From: Orbilia blumenaviensis
Lineage: Eukaryota > Ascomycota > Orbiliomycetes > Orbiliales > Orbiliaceae
Direction: 5' to 3'
Assembly: GCA_036872755.1 (NCBI GenBank)
Contig: JAVHNS010000016.1
Span: 1,153,249-1,217,248, forward strand
Length of the DNA: 64,000 nucleotides
Each line of letters begins with the position of its first letter. Positions within the stretch are counted from its first letter, which is position 1. The position numbers and the translations under genes are program-made. Below are positions 26,938 through 39,588 of the stretch, piece after piece. The notes beneath the pieces are model-generated. The model worked only from the letters and a program-made list of their open reading frames with translations, was not told the origin of the DNA and ran no database searches.

Positions 26938-29370
26938 TTATATTATTTAAAAATTATTATATAATTTAAAAAAATATTTTTTTGTATATAATATTAATTA
27001 AAAAATTTTTACTTTTATTTTTTAAATATAATAATATATATAAGATATTTAAATAAATATAAATAATTATATTTTATTTCTAAATTAATAAAATATAAAT
27101 TTTAAAATAATTAATTAATTATTTATAGTATAAATTATAAAAAGTATTTTAAATTAAAAAATTTTAAATAATTTTAATTTTATAAATGTAATAAATATTA
27201 ATTTTTATATAATTCTAATTATATATTTTATAATTTTATTTTATTTATATATAAAATAAAAGTTTTAATTTTTATATTACATTTAAAATAAAATTTCTAA
27301 ATTTTTATTTATAAAAATTTTTTTATATTATTTATTTATATAATTATAACTTTAAAATTAAAATTAAGTTTTTTTTTTTATTTATATAATAAATTATATA
27401 AAACAAATTTGATATTTATTCTTTTATATAAAAAAATATACTCATTTCATTTTAATAATTTTATTTATAATTATAAATATATAGTATTTTTTTTAAAATA
27501 TAGAATTTATAAATTAAATTACTTTATTTATTAAATAATAGTATTATTTTAATTTAAATTATAACCTTATATACTATTTTTTAATTTATATAATTTAAAT
27601 TTTTATATTATTATAATATATTTATTATTTTAATTATAAAAATAATAATTAAAAAATTCTAAAATTTTAATATTACTATCAAAATTAAAAATTTAACAAG
27701 AAAAATATTATTTTATTTTTCTATTATAAATTTAATAATATTTTTTAATATATAAAATTTTATATTAAAATCAAAAAAAATTTTTATTATTAAATAATTT
27801 TCTTTTTTAATAAAAATTTATAAAATTTAAATTATATATTTATATTTTTATCTATCAATTTTATAATAAAGTAAAAATTTAATATTATTTAAAATATATA
27901 AAAAATTTTATATATATTTAAAATAAAAATAAAAATTAAAATTATAATTTATTTATATTTTTTAATTAATATAATAAAATTATTTTTTAATTATATATTT
28001 TTAATAAATAAAATTAAATTCTTACAAAATTAATCATTTATTTTCAAATTCAAATATTATATAAATAAAACAATATTATTTATTATTTTATTTATAATTT
28101 GCAATATAAAAAATATATATATTATATAATTTTTATATAATAAAACAAATATTAATTTTAATTTTAATTTTATAATTTTAAAATTTTAAATATATATATT
28201 TTATTTAATACTTTTTTTTTAAATAATTAATTTTATTATAGATAAAATATAAAAAATATATAATTTTTTTTTATTTAAATTTAGAATATAGTTTATTTTT
28301 AAAATTTAAAATTTATTAATTACTATTAGTATAAATTTTTTTATTTATTTAATTTAAGTTTAATTATATATTTAAATTTATAATACATTTATATTTTTTC
28401 TTTTTTTTAATATTAAATACCACAGTTATTATTAGGTTTAATATTTTTAATATATTTTAAAAAATACTAACTTTCTCTTTTAATTTAATAATATTTTTTT
28501 TAAATATTTTTTATATTTTTTTTATAAATAAATTATAAAGTAGTAAAATTTTGAAATTATTAAAAATTTATTTTATTTTTTTATTAAAAAGTATAATATT
28601 AATAAATAATCAAATAAAAAATTTAATAATTATATTTAAAATTATATAAAAAATATTAAATATTACATTTATAAAAATAAAATTTTTAAACTTTCTAATT
28701 ACAAATTTATAATATTTTTTTTATATATTTATAATATTTTCAAAATATTTTTATATATTTATATATATATCAAAATTTTTAATTTTAATAGAAAAATATT
28801 AAAAATATATTTCTAATATATTTATAATAATATAATTATTAAATTTAAAATATATTTTAATATTTTACATTATCTTTATAAATTTAAGTTTAAAAATTAT
28901 TAAATAAATAATTTTACATATAAATTATTATATATATTAATTAATTATAATTTTAATTATTTTATATTTTTTAATAAAAATTAAAAAATAATTATTTACA
29001 ATTTTAACTATAAAAATTAAATTAATAAACTTAAAAGTTTTAGTTAAAAATAAAATTATAAAAATATTAACCAAAAATTCTATAAATATATTTATAATAA
29101 AATTTGATAGAATATAATTATATTTTAATTAAAAATATAAAAATAATATAATTTATGTATATTAATTATAATAATTATTATTATTAAATAATAATTTATA
29201 TTTTAAAAAATAAATATTTATATTTATATATATGTAAATAAATTTTTTAAATAAAAGTAAATCTTAAAAATTAAACACATTTTAAATTAATATTTGTAGT
29301 AAAATATAAAATATATAATAATATATATTATAAAAATTTTTCCAATAATTTAAAAATAATATTAATAATA
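26938..29370 (-). other. Interior of element Y, 5' part, shared with X
   Basis: Aligns inverted with X 6721-10272 after removal of HEL-2 and element B. This is where leader and gag-like sequence would be expected, but all frames are closed. Comparing the two copies column by column would recover part of the pre-mutation state. Confidence 0.55.
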
Positions 29371-29533
29371 TATAATAATATAAATTTAGTATTATATATA
29401 TTAATATATATATAAATCTATATTTATATAATTAATAATTAATTATATATGTAAATAACAATATATTATATTCTTTATTTATAAAACAGTATGGACAAAC
29501 CCGGCTATAAGCCTATTACGTATATCCCTTACA
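29371..29533 (-). repeat. 5' LTR of element Y
   Basis: 163 bp, ends ATATCCCTTACA on the plus strand. It keeps TTTATAAAACAGTATGGAC and AAACCCGGCTATAAGCC, better than the left LTR in this part, but its inner two thirds are more AT-rich than those of the left LTR. The inner boundary is set by alignment with the X LTR. Confidence 0.8.
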
Positions 29534-29807
29534 ATATTAAAATACTAGAGTCATAGACTAAAAAATACAAAAACAGTGAAGACTTTTGTCAGAGGCAATT
29601 TTCAAAATTTTTCAAAATTTCTTAACAATTTTTCACTAAAACCTAAAAATAATACCAAGACTTAAAAAAACCCATACGAATTTATATGATAAAAATCAAA
29701 AAAGAAAATCTCTAAGTTCGCCAAAAACAACACATTTTTTGGCAGGTCTGGGTAGGATCGCGCCCCGCGCTGGTTCAACTTTAACCCTCCTGCAAAGCAG
29801 TCGGGCA
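29534..29807 (-). mobile_element. HEL-8, left-end arm (continuation across element Y)
   Basis: Begins with the duplicated ATATT, continues AAAATACTAGAGTCATAGAC exactly where HEL-8 stopped at 20482, and ends GCAAAGCAGTCGGGCA. The left hairpin here is CTGC-TTT-GCAG. Together the arms total about 750 bp, close to other long-class members. Confidence 0.85.
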
Positions 29808-30365
29808 TTGAATAAAAATAAAATTAATTAAAATATTTTTCATAATTACTTTAATTATTAATTTAATTATCAATGATTATTATATCATTTTAATTATTAA
29901 TGATTATTATATCATTTTAATTATTATAATTATTATATTAATAATTATATTAATTATATATTTTAATTTTAATATTATATTAATAACTATATTAAGTATA
30001 TTTATTACTTTTAATATCAATTATTATAATTAGTATTTAATTGATATTGTAAATAAATATATAGACTATTTTAATTATATATCAATGATTTAATTTATTA
30101 TTATATAAATTATAAGAACAAAAATTATTATTTTAATTATTGTATATTATATTAATTAATATAATAATTATGTATCTTTAAAACAAAATTCAATAGGAAA
30201 TAAATACTAATTATAAATACTAATTTAAATCTTATAAATTTATATAATTGTTTTTTAATAAATAATTCAATAATATTTTTATATTAATTAAATTATAAAC
30301 TTATAAATATTTATTATATAAATACTTTTAAAATAATTTTAAATCAATTTACAAATAATTAATTA
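29808..30365. other. AT-rich DNA between HEL-8 and G1
   Basis: Contains repeated ATTATTATATCATTTTAATT phrases and TTAATTATTATA-like units similar to the 12-bp array of HEL elements. It could be the missing right part of HEL-6 if HEL-8 inserted into it, but I cannot show that. No gene seen. Confidence 0.3.
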
Positions 30366-33300
30366 ATTATTATTATTATTTTTAAATATTTATTTATAAA
30401 AAATATAAAAATAATTTTATAAATAATTATTTTAAAAAAATTATTATTAAAAATAATAATATATATTTTTTAAAATTTTTAAATGTAAAATAATTTAAAT
30501 TTTTTAATAATTTTAAAATAAATAAATAAATTTTTTATTTTATAATTAAATAAAAATATATTAAAATTTTTATTAATATTAATTAATAAAAAAAAATAAT
30601 TTTTAATTAATCATAAAAAAAATTATTTAAATAATTTATTTTTAATAATATATAATTTAAATTTTTTAAATAATATTAAATTTTAAAATCTATTTAATTT
30701 TTTTTTATATATTTATTCTTTTATAAATATAAATAAATTTAATTTTATTAATATAAAAAAATTTATTAAATTTTTGTTTAAAATGTTTTTATTTGAAATT
30801 AATAATTTTAAATTAATAATAAAATAAAATAAGATTATTTTATTTATAATTAAAATAATTATTTTAAAAATAATATCTAAAATTAAATTAAATATTAAAA
30901 ATAAAATTTTAATAATACATATATTATTATTTTATATTTTAAATATTTAATTTAATTTTTAAAATATAAAAATTTTTAATAAAAATAATGTATTTTTAAA
31001 TATAATTAATATAAAAATTAATTTTTTATAAAATAAATAAATAATTGGTTTTTTATAGAACTAATATTAATAATTTTTCTTTTTAATTAAATTATATTTA
31101 ATAATATATTTAGTATTGATTATATAATAATATTTATTTTTTTTATAATATTTTATAATTTTTTTTTTATAATTAATATTAAATTAAATAATGTAAATAT
31201 TTTAATAAATTAAAAATTAAATAATAGTTTGAAAAAAATATTAATAAAAATATTTTTTATAATTAAAAAAAGTATTAAAATTATAAAAAATAAATTAAAT
31301 AAAATTAAAATGTTTAATATATAAATTTTATTTATTATAATAAAAATTATAAAAATAAAAAGTATAATTATAAAGTTTTATATTTAAAAATTAATTTTCA
31401 CACAAATAATAATTAAAAATAACTTTTTAATATTTTAAAATAATATATTTAATTTTATTAATTTATTCATAAGTAAGAAAAAAATCAATATTTTTAATTT
31501 TTTTATAATAAATTTTTTAATTTTTTATAAAATTAATTTTATAAAAATTATTATTAACATAAAAAAAAATATTTTAATATTTTTTAAAAAAAAATCATTT
31601 TTAATTTTTAACATATTTATATCTAATATATCTAATAATAAAAATAATATAATAATTTAAATATTTAAAATCTAATTAACTTTAAATTATATAATTATAA
31701 TTATTATATTAATTATAGATTTTTTTTTAATAATTTATATATTAGATTTATTTTTTTTCAAATTTTATAAGAATTATATTATTAATGTAAATCTCAAAAA
31801 TAAAAACTTTATTATTATTTTAATTTTTATAAAATATAATTAAAAAACTAAAAAAATTTTTTTTATAACCTTTTTTTTTATTATTTAAATATTTTATAAA
31901 AAAAATTTTTTATTTATAAAAAATTTAATTATAAATAAATAATAAATCTATTTTAATAAAAAAATTTTTTATTATATTAATAAATTATAAATAAACTTTA
32001 AAATTTCATAATATAAAATTAATATAAACTAAATGGGTATAATAAATTTTTTTAAATATATACTTCTAAAAAAATTCTTTATTAAAATGTTTTTTATAAT
32101 TTAAATAAATTTTAAATATTAGATTATTTTAAAGTTAATAATATTTTTAAAAATTTAAATTATAAGTAATTAAAATAATTTTAAATTTAATTTTTTTTTT
32201 TTAAATAATAAATTCAGAAATATTTATAAATTAATTAAAAATAATTAAATAGTTTAAAATTTACTTAAAGATTTATTATTAAAATTGTTTAATTTTTTAA
32301 AAAATAAATTAATATATTATTTAAAATTTTTTTATAGTAGATAATAATAAAAAATTAATATTCACAAATTTAATATTTCTATATTATTAAAATATATTAT
32401 TTTATCATAACTCTTTATAATTTCTAATAATATATTTAAATTTATTATAATTATAATAAATAAAATTATTAAATTTTAATTTTTTAAATTTTTTATTATA
32501 TAAATAATTATATTAAATTATATTAAAATTTATAAAAATTAAATTAAAAATTTTATTTAAAATAAAATTTTTATTTTTATTTTTATATTAATTTTTATTT
32601 TTTTTATAGTTATGATTTTTATTTTAAATAAAGTTTTTTTTTTTGTTTTTAAATTTTAATTTATTATAATAATAATTAAATTTTTTTTTATTTTTGTTTT
32701 TTTATATGATGTTATTGATTTTGATAATTATTTTTTATATATTTATACAACTCATAAATCCATATTATTATTTTTTAAATAAAATTTAAAATTTAAAATC
32801 GTGTTTGAGTTTTTTTTTAATTTTATAATAAATATTAAATTTATTTTATTTTATAAAAAATATAATTTAATTAAATTTATTAAAATATCTTTGTATTAAA
32901 TTAATTTATTTTATATTATTAAGTTTTTTTCTTATTTAATTAATTTTATTATTCTATTTATATTATTATTAAAAAAAAATAGTAAAGATTTTAAAATTAA
33001 TTATTAATTTCTTAATAATTAAATTAAATTTATTTTTATATTTTAAATAATAAATATTATAATTAATAAATATTTAAAAAATTAAATTTTTTAAATATAT
33101 TTTAACAAAAATAACTTTATAATAATCATTAAAAAATCTATCAATTTAAATTTTAAAATAAATAAAAAATTAATAAAAAAAATAATTAAATTTTTTTAAT
33201 TTATTAAAATATTTTATTAAATCTTTAATTTATAATACTTTATTAATACCAGTTTTAAATTTTTTTTTATTAAATTTAATCTTTACATTTTTAAAATTTT

Positions 33301-34258
33301 ATTTTTTTTTATTAAATTCTATTTATTTTTTATTATATTTTTTTATAAATTTTTTTTTTAAAACTTTTAATTTTTTTTAAAAATCTACAATAATTTATTT
33401 TAATATAGATTTTATATTTTTTTTTTTAATTTTATTTTTAAATTAAAATTATTCTTAAATATTGATTATTATATTCAAGAAATTTATAATTTTGTTAAAT
33501 ATTTATTTATATTTTATAAAAAAATTAATTATTAATTTTATATTAATTATAATATTAATATATTTAATATTTTTTTATTTAAATAAATTATTAATTTATA
33601 TAATTTATATTTATTTTATATTAAAAATTAATTTAATTAAAATAAAATAATTTATTTTAAAATTGTCTTATTAATTTATATTTCTTTTTCTATTAATATT
33701 ACAACTAAAAAATTAATTTCTATATTAAATAAATTTAAATTTTATAATTTATAAATAATACTAAAAGTTTTTTATATATTATAAAAATTATTTTTATTAA
33801 TATTTAACATATAATTTTTATTTTATTGTTAAAAATTAAATTAATTAAAATATTATATTTATTTTAAATATTTTTTAAATAAGAAATTTTTAAAATATAT
33901 TAAATATTAATAAATTAATTAATAAAATTTAAAAAAAAATCTTAAAACTACCATTATTTAAAAATTTTTATATACATAAATATTTTTTATATAAAAATAA
34001 ATTACTTATAAATTTAAATATTATGTATTTAAAAAAATATTATATGTATATAATGTGTTAAATTATATATAATATTTTTTATATAATTTGTTTTAAAAAT
34101 TGTGTTCCTGATACAACACAATTTAATTTATTTTTTTTTAATATAGTTTTTTTTTGTTAAATATTTATAATAAAAATTATTTTGGTGAGAGAAATAGCTT
34201 GTGAAAATGGACTTATGTTTGATATGCCAAAATATACCTAGTATGGCTGGTTGTGATA
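30366..34258 (+). mobile_element. G1, 5'-truncated copy of the G2-type LTR retrotransposon
   Basis: From about 30366 the sequence follows G2 52665-56916 nearly base for base, through a 3' LTR. It lacks HEL-16, so it shows the unoccupied HEL-16 target near 30543. The 5' boundary is approximate; weak similarity may extend further left. All frames are broken. Differences from G2 are chiefly C/T and G/A; near the 3' LTR end G1 has lost C's where G2 has lost G's. Confidence 0.8.
33851..34258 (+). repeat. 3' LTR of G1, with an internal deletion
   Basis: Starts TATTATATTTATTTTAAATA like the G2 3' LTR and ends GGCTGGTTGTGATA where G2 has GGTTGGCCATAACA. About 150 bases present in G2 after CCTAAAA are missing here. 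The segment at 34180-34258 keeps G-rich sequence such as GTGAGAGAAATAGCTTGTG. Confidence 0.8.
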
Positions 34259-36059
34259 TTTATATAAAATTTTTTTTATATATTATATAAATTTTGATTT
34301 TTTTATTAAATTATATGTTAATTATATTCTAATTTATAAATATAAAGTTAATTATAAATTTAAAAATAAATTATTTTAAAATTTTTATTTTATAAATTAA
34401 AATTAGTAAATTAAAATTATAAATATTTTTTAATTATTTCAAAATAATAATATATATATACTATTTGAAAAAATATAAATTATATTTTAATTTTATATTA
34501 TTTAATATTTTAAATAATATTTTAAAAATTTAAAATTTATCTTTATTTATTTTATTATTTATAATCTATTTTGTAAGAATTAATTTATTATAAAATACTA
34601 CTTACTATAATTTATACTATTTTTATTTAAAATAATTCTAAAAATCTAAATTTTACTAATATAATAAATATTTTATATTATATAATTTAAATAATTTTTT
34701 TTATTATATTATTTTATTTTAAATTATATAATATAGATAATTTTTTTTTTTTTTTATATAATATTTTTATATTTATTATATTATAAATTTTCTTATATTA
34801 TTTAATTTAATTCTATAAACTTTTTTTTTAAAAAGTTAACTTTTGAATTTAATAATAATTGATTTAAATTGAATTTTAAAATTTTTTTTATTTTTTAAAA
34901 AATTAATTTAAATATATTTATTAAAATTATAAATAAAATAAACTACATATTATAAAAATTATTCAATAAAATTAATTATATTAATAAATTTTTTATATAA
35001 TAATAAAATATTTTACAATTTATTAAAATTTATATGTATAAATTTAATTATATTAATAATATATTATATAAAAATATTTTATCATATAATTAGATTATTT
35101 TTACTATTAAATATGTTTTACTTATCAAATTAATAAATTATCATTTAAAATTTTAATTTTTTATAATCTGTTTAATAATTTAAAAATTCAGATAATTTAA
35201 TTTACAATATTAGATAAAGAAGAAAAAATTATAATCATCTTCAATTATTTATCTTTTAATTATTATAATTATGATAAATATTATAATAAAGTTAAAATTT
35301 ATATTTTTAATTTAATTTTTTACTTTCTAAAAAGTTAGTAAATTATAATTAATATTTTAAAAAATTAATTTAATTTATTTATTATTTTTTTTAAAAATTA
35401 TATATTTTTTTTTATAAATTATAATTTATTTATTTTTGTTTATAATTTAATTTATAAAGATTAAGTTAATTCTTATTTTTAAAACATATAACACATTTTT
35501 TATTATTATATATATAAATAAAATATTTATAATTATAATTTTTAATTTTTTAATTAATATTATAAAATTATTTATTAATATAATATTCTTTAATTTAGAT
35601 AAATTAAATTATAATTCATAAAATTTAAATTTTTTAAAATTAATCTATTTTATAGTTTTTAAATTAATATATTAAAAATTATATTTTAATTTTTATCAAC
35701 TACTATATTATATAATTTTATAAATTTTGATAATATATTTTATATTATTTAATATATATTTATTAATTTTTTTAATTTACACTTACCATTTTATATTCTA
35801 TTTTAATTTTTTATTTACAAAAAAATTTTAATTATTATTAATTTAAAATATTTTATAATCTTTCATATTATAAATAAGTATTGTTATTATAATAAATATA
35901 TTATTTAAATTCTAAATTATTTTGTTATTTAAGATTTTTTTTTGATTTCTTTTTAATTAGCTATTTTATTATATTTAATTTAATTTTTATTAAAAAATAT
36001 TTATGTTTTATAAATTGTTAAATAATTAAAAAATTAATATAAATTATTAATAAAATATT
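34259..36059. other. AT-rich DNA including a repeat shared with 42480-42563 and 57810-57950
   Basis: The part at 34265-34350 matches 42480-42563, and 34430-34567 matches 57810-57950 closely, up to the point where an LTR-like end starts in the latter. This is therefore another dispersed, unnamed repeat (called E here). The remainder up to 36059 is AT-saturated without a visible gene. Confidence 0.45.
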
Positions 36060-36965
36060 CATCAGGAAAAAAACACAGTTCCATCGCGCTCCATCCTGCC
36101 CATCCTAAAGCACTTAAGGTACTTTGGAGCTTAAAAAACATTGCCTTCTAGATGGAGGCTGTTTTGTAGGATAGAGACTGTTTTGTAGGATGGAGGTTGC
36201 TTTGTAGGATGGAAGTCTTGGCATTTTTTTTTTGTAATAGTTTTTCATTTTAATATTAAATTTAAAAAAAAAAATTTATTTTTAAACACACTAATTAATA
36301 CAATTATTATTTAAATTTATTAATTTTAATATATAGTGGAAAATTTATAATATATATTATTATTTTTATTATTTTTATTTTAATGTTGAATTAATAATAA
36401 AAATAATAAAAATAATAAAAATAATAAAAATAATAAAAATAATAAAAATAATAAAAATAATAAAAATAATAAAAATAATAAAAATAATAAAAATAATATA
36501 TATATAAAAAAAAAAAAAAAAAAAAAAAAAAGCCTAAGTTATTTTTCTATTTAATCTTTTTTTTTTTTTTTTTTTATTATTAAAAAAAATTTTTTTTTTT
36601 TTTCAACGTTGGTTTTTCTATGGCAATTTTTTTTTTTTTTTTTTTTTTTAATTATTTTTTTTTTATGGTGGTAGTGGAAGTGAAGACAAAAGAATTAAGT
36701 TTTTTTTTAAAAAACAAAACAAAAAAAAAGTATTTATACTTTTATTTTTTATTTACATTTTTCTACCATTTTTAGAAATTAAAATGACAAATAATGATAA
36801 ACAAAAAATTAATATAATTGCAACATAGTAACACAAAAAATAAAAAAATTTTTGGTGTGGTATTTATCATGCAATGGGCCATGATGGGCTGTGATAGGCC
36901 GCGATGGAGCGTGATGGAGAGCCCTCCATCGGATGGTATTAAGGACATGTGTTTTTTTCCTGATG
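36060..36965. mobile_element. Element D, 906 bp with an 18-bp perfect terminal inverted repeat
   Basis: Left end CATCAGGAAAAAAACACA, right end its exact inverse. Near the left end are three copies of a 19-bp unit CTGTTTTGTAGGATGGAGG. Near both ends GATGGAG/CTCCATC motifs recur. The middle has a 9-bp AT microsatellite (36394-36497) and several long A or T tracts. No transposase frame. The target duplication is unclear: only TT is shared by the flanks. The first six bases, CATCAG, are the same as in element B, so the two may be related. Confidence 0.8.
36394..36497. repeat. 9-bp microsatellite AATAAAAAT in element D
   Basis: About 11 copies of the same unit seen in C1, followed by a 24-base A tract at about 36508-36531 and T tracts at 36555-36660. 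Confidence 0.9.
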
Positions 36966-37750
36966 TTAAATAATTGGTTATAATTTATTTATTAATTTTC
37001 TTTATATAAATATAAAGTATTTAATTTATTTTTTATTAATAATAAAATATTTTTGAATATTTAATAATAATTAATATATATATATTTTTTTTATTATTAA
37101 TATTTATTATTTTAAATATATTAATAAATTATAAGATTTTTTTATTATTTATATTTTAAAATATTATAAAAATAAAATATAATAAATTTTTATTTTTAAA
37201 TAATAATATGGAGTTTATATTGGTATATTTATTTATTAAATTTTTTATTTTATTAAAATAATTAATAACTATATAATATATTAATTTTTTATATTTTATT
37301 TTAAAATTCTATAATTTATTTTAAAAATTAATAAATATGAAATAAATAAATAGTTAATATTTTTATATTATTTATAAAAATATTTAATAACTTTAAATAT
37401 ATATTATTTTATAAATTTTTTAATATATAATTTTATTATTTTAAATTAAATTATTAAATTTTTTTTAATATTTTTTAAAAAAAATATTTTTATAATTTAA
37501 ATTCTTTTTTTTATATTATGTTTTATATTGTTTTTGATTATAAAAGTTAATAATATATTTTAAAATATTAATTATTTTATTATATTATAAATATTTATTT
37601 ATCTTTTAATTTATTAATTTAATTCAAATTTAATTTATAAATTTTTATCTATAATTTAGATTATTAAAGTTTTTTTAATTAAATATATATAAAAAATATT
37701 TTAATAAAATTAAAAAATTAATAACTATTTTAAATATATATTTTAAGATA
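36966..37750. other. AT-saturated spacer between D and C2
   Basis: No gene, element end or tandem repeat that I can support. Confidence 0.3.
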
Positions 37751-38999
37751 CTCTTGAGGAAAAGCATGTTCTAGCAAGACGGTTGCAAAATGGTCAGAAA
37801 ACCGGCAAATGGTTTCGTGGTTGCAAGACAGTGATATGGCGGTTATATAACAATTATATGATGGTTATACAGCAGTTATATGATAATTGTATGATGGCTG
37901 TATGGCGGCTATATGATGGCTGTATGACAGCTATATTACGGTGGCATAACAGTGGCGCAATTGTTATATTATTTAAAAACAATGGACAAACAATTTTCTT
38001 AATAATTTTCTGACAATTTTTAACAGTTTTCTAATAGTTTTTTAACGGTTTTATTGTGGTTTTATTAATTTACGCTGATCACAACACAAAATTCACAGCA
38101 GATTACTTAATAGATTAAGAGCTAACTATATAAGTGATGCAATTAATAGAACAACTAGTAGAATAGCTAGTAGAACAGCTAGTAGAACAGCTAGTAGAAC
38201 AGCTAGTAGAACAGCTAGTAGAACAGCTAGTACGGCAGCTAGGGAGACAGCTAGTGAGACAGCTAGTGAGACAGCTAATACGGCAGCTAATACAACAGTT
38301 AGCAAAGCAGCTAGTGAGGCAGCTAGTGGAGTACTCAGCAAGTTGGCAGCTAGCACAGCAGCTAGCACAGCAGCTAGCACAGCAGCTAGTGAGGCAGTTA
38401 GCTAGTGAGATGGTAGAATGATAGATTAAAAGAGAAGTTGAATGTAAAATAATCAATTAGTTAAAAGTAATTTCAAAAAAATTTTCAAAGTCATTTTTTG
38501 TATGTGTCATGTGACCAATTTGCATGTGAAAACAAAATTAAATTCAAATTAAATAGAAAAGAAAGTTAAGGTGGCGAAAATGGTCACGTGACCATTGTTT
38601 TAATCTATTTAATTTATTTAATTTATTTAATTTATTTAATTTAATTAGTTATTAAGATTATAGTAATGTGATTGTTGTGAAAATGATTCGTAAACTATTA
38701 TAAAATGATTTGCAAATTATTATTAAAACGATTGTTGAAACTGTAACAAAACTGTAACAAAACTGCTAGAAAATTGTTAAAAAATTGGTAGAAAATTGTT
38801 ATAAAAACAGTTTTTTTATTATTTGAAAAACGGTTTTGAGAATAGTAAAAAAATTATGAAAAAACTAGCAAATCGTTGCCAAACTGTTTGTAAAATAGTG
38901 AAAAAATTGAAAAACGGTTTTGAAAACGGTGTGGCAACCCGCAAACCGTTTTCACCCCGTTTGCCGCCGGTCTTGCAACCCCACCCTTTGTCTCAAGAG
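37751..38999. mobile_element. Element C2, TA-flanked inverted-repeat element
   Basis: Ends CTCTTGAGGAAAAG and CTTTGTCTCAAGAG with TA on both flanks. Near the left end is a run of GGTTATATGATGGCTGT-like repeats (about 37840-37940). Both ends have AACGGTTTT-type motifs. The middle has the GCTAGTA array and one CATGTG plus one CACGTG site. 1249 bp. Open frames inside (37783-38013, 38823-39050 and two on the minus strand over the array) show no domain. Confidence 0.85.
38130..38405. repeat. 12-bp tandem array AGCTAGTAGAAC in C2
   Basis: About seven consecutive near-identical 12-base units, then diverged ones (GGCAGCTAGTGAG type). Period 12 keeps frames open on the minus strand, giving serine/cysteine and valine/leucine peptides that I regard as artefacts. 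Confidence 0.85.
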
Positions 39000-39224
39000 T
39001 ATTTTAATTTTTTATTTTTATATAATATAATTTGCTTTATTATTTGTTAATTCAAATATTTTTAAATAAATAATTAATTTAAATTATTCTATTATTTTAA
39101 CAATATAAATAATATATTGAATAAAAATTAAAATAATAATTTATAATTTATAAACTATAATTATTTTATTTAAATAATTTGCAAATATTTAAATAATTCT
39201 TTTAGAAATTTGGTGTTAATAATA
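39000..39224. other. AT-rich spacer
   Basis: Short interval between C2 and the left Z repeat; nothing recognisable. Confidence 0.3.
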
Positions 39225-39409
39225 TTTTAAAATAATATATACATTATAAATTATATATTATATACAAAATACATATTCTATATTTATAAAATAATAACCT
39301 TTATTTAACTAGGTAGTGAATAAAGAGCTTAATATAGGCCAAGTTCTGCCATATACAGACTACAAACTGTTCTCTATGTGTGGCATTGTTTTGTTCTGTA
39401 CATCTGACA
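39225..39409 (+). repeat. LTR-like repeat Z, left copy
   Basis: 185 bp, aligning with 40639-40822 (184 bp) at almost the same length with mostly C/T and G/A differences. It ends CATCTGACA and contains a TATA-like TTTATAAAATAATA and GAATAAAGAGCTT, as in an LTR. The 5' half is more decayed and the 3' half better preserved than in the right copy. No matching 5-bp flank was found. Confidence 0.6.
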
Positions 39410-39588
39410 ATAACTATATTAATTATTATATTAATTATTATATTGATTATTATATTAATAACTATGTTAATTATTATATTAGTTATTATATTAATGACTA
39501 TATTAATTATTATATTAATTATTATATATTATTCATTTAAAATCAAGATGCTGCAGTCGGCTTTGAGTGCTGCGCAGCGGCCTCCTAG
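39410..39588 (+). mobile_element. HEL-11, 3'-end fragment of a Helitron-like element
   Basis: Only the 12-bp array (TTAATTATTATA type) and the right end GATGCTGCAGTCGG, GCTGCGCAGCGGCCTCCTAG are present on the plus strand. It directly follows the left Z repeat and directly abuts HEL-12 in the opposite orientation. Confidence 0.7.

Larger units (their letters stand above)
20483..29533 (-). mobile_element. Element Y, LTR retrotransposon with both LTRs and three nested insertions
   Basis: Two LTRs of 162 and 163 bp bound it. The plus-strand ends are TGTAATGATATAAG and ATATCCCTTACA, giving TG...CA, and it is flanked by ATATT at 20478-20482 and 29534-29538. It splits HEL-8 exactly at this duplication. 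Comparison with X places the 5' LTR on the right, so the element lies on the minus strand. Inside are HEL-9, C1 and HEL-10. After removing them about 6.8 kb remains, a plausible full length. All frames are destroyed, so the superfamily (Ty1/copia or Ty3/gypsy) cannot be decided by eye. Confidence 0.88.

Noticed and set aside
34190..34258. Possible tRNA or structured RNA in the G-rich patch
   Set aside because: It aligns with the ends of the G2 LTRs, so it is an LTR terminus. No cloverleaf could be formed.
38115..38456. Serine/cysteine repeat protein in C2
   Set aside because: Same reason: the 12-bp AGCTAGTAGAAC array keeps the frame open.
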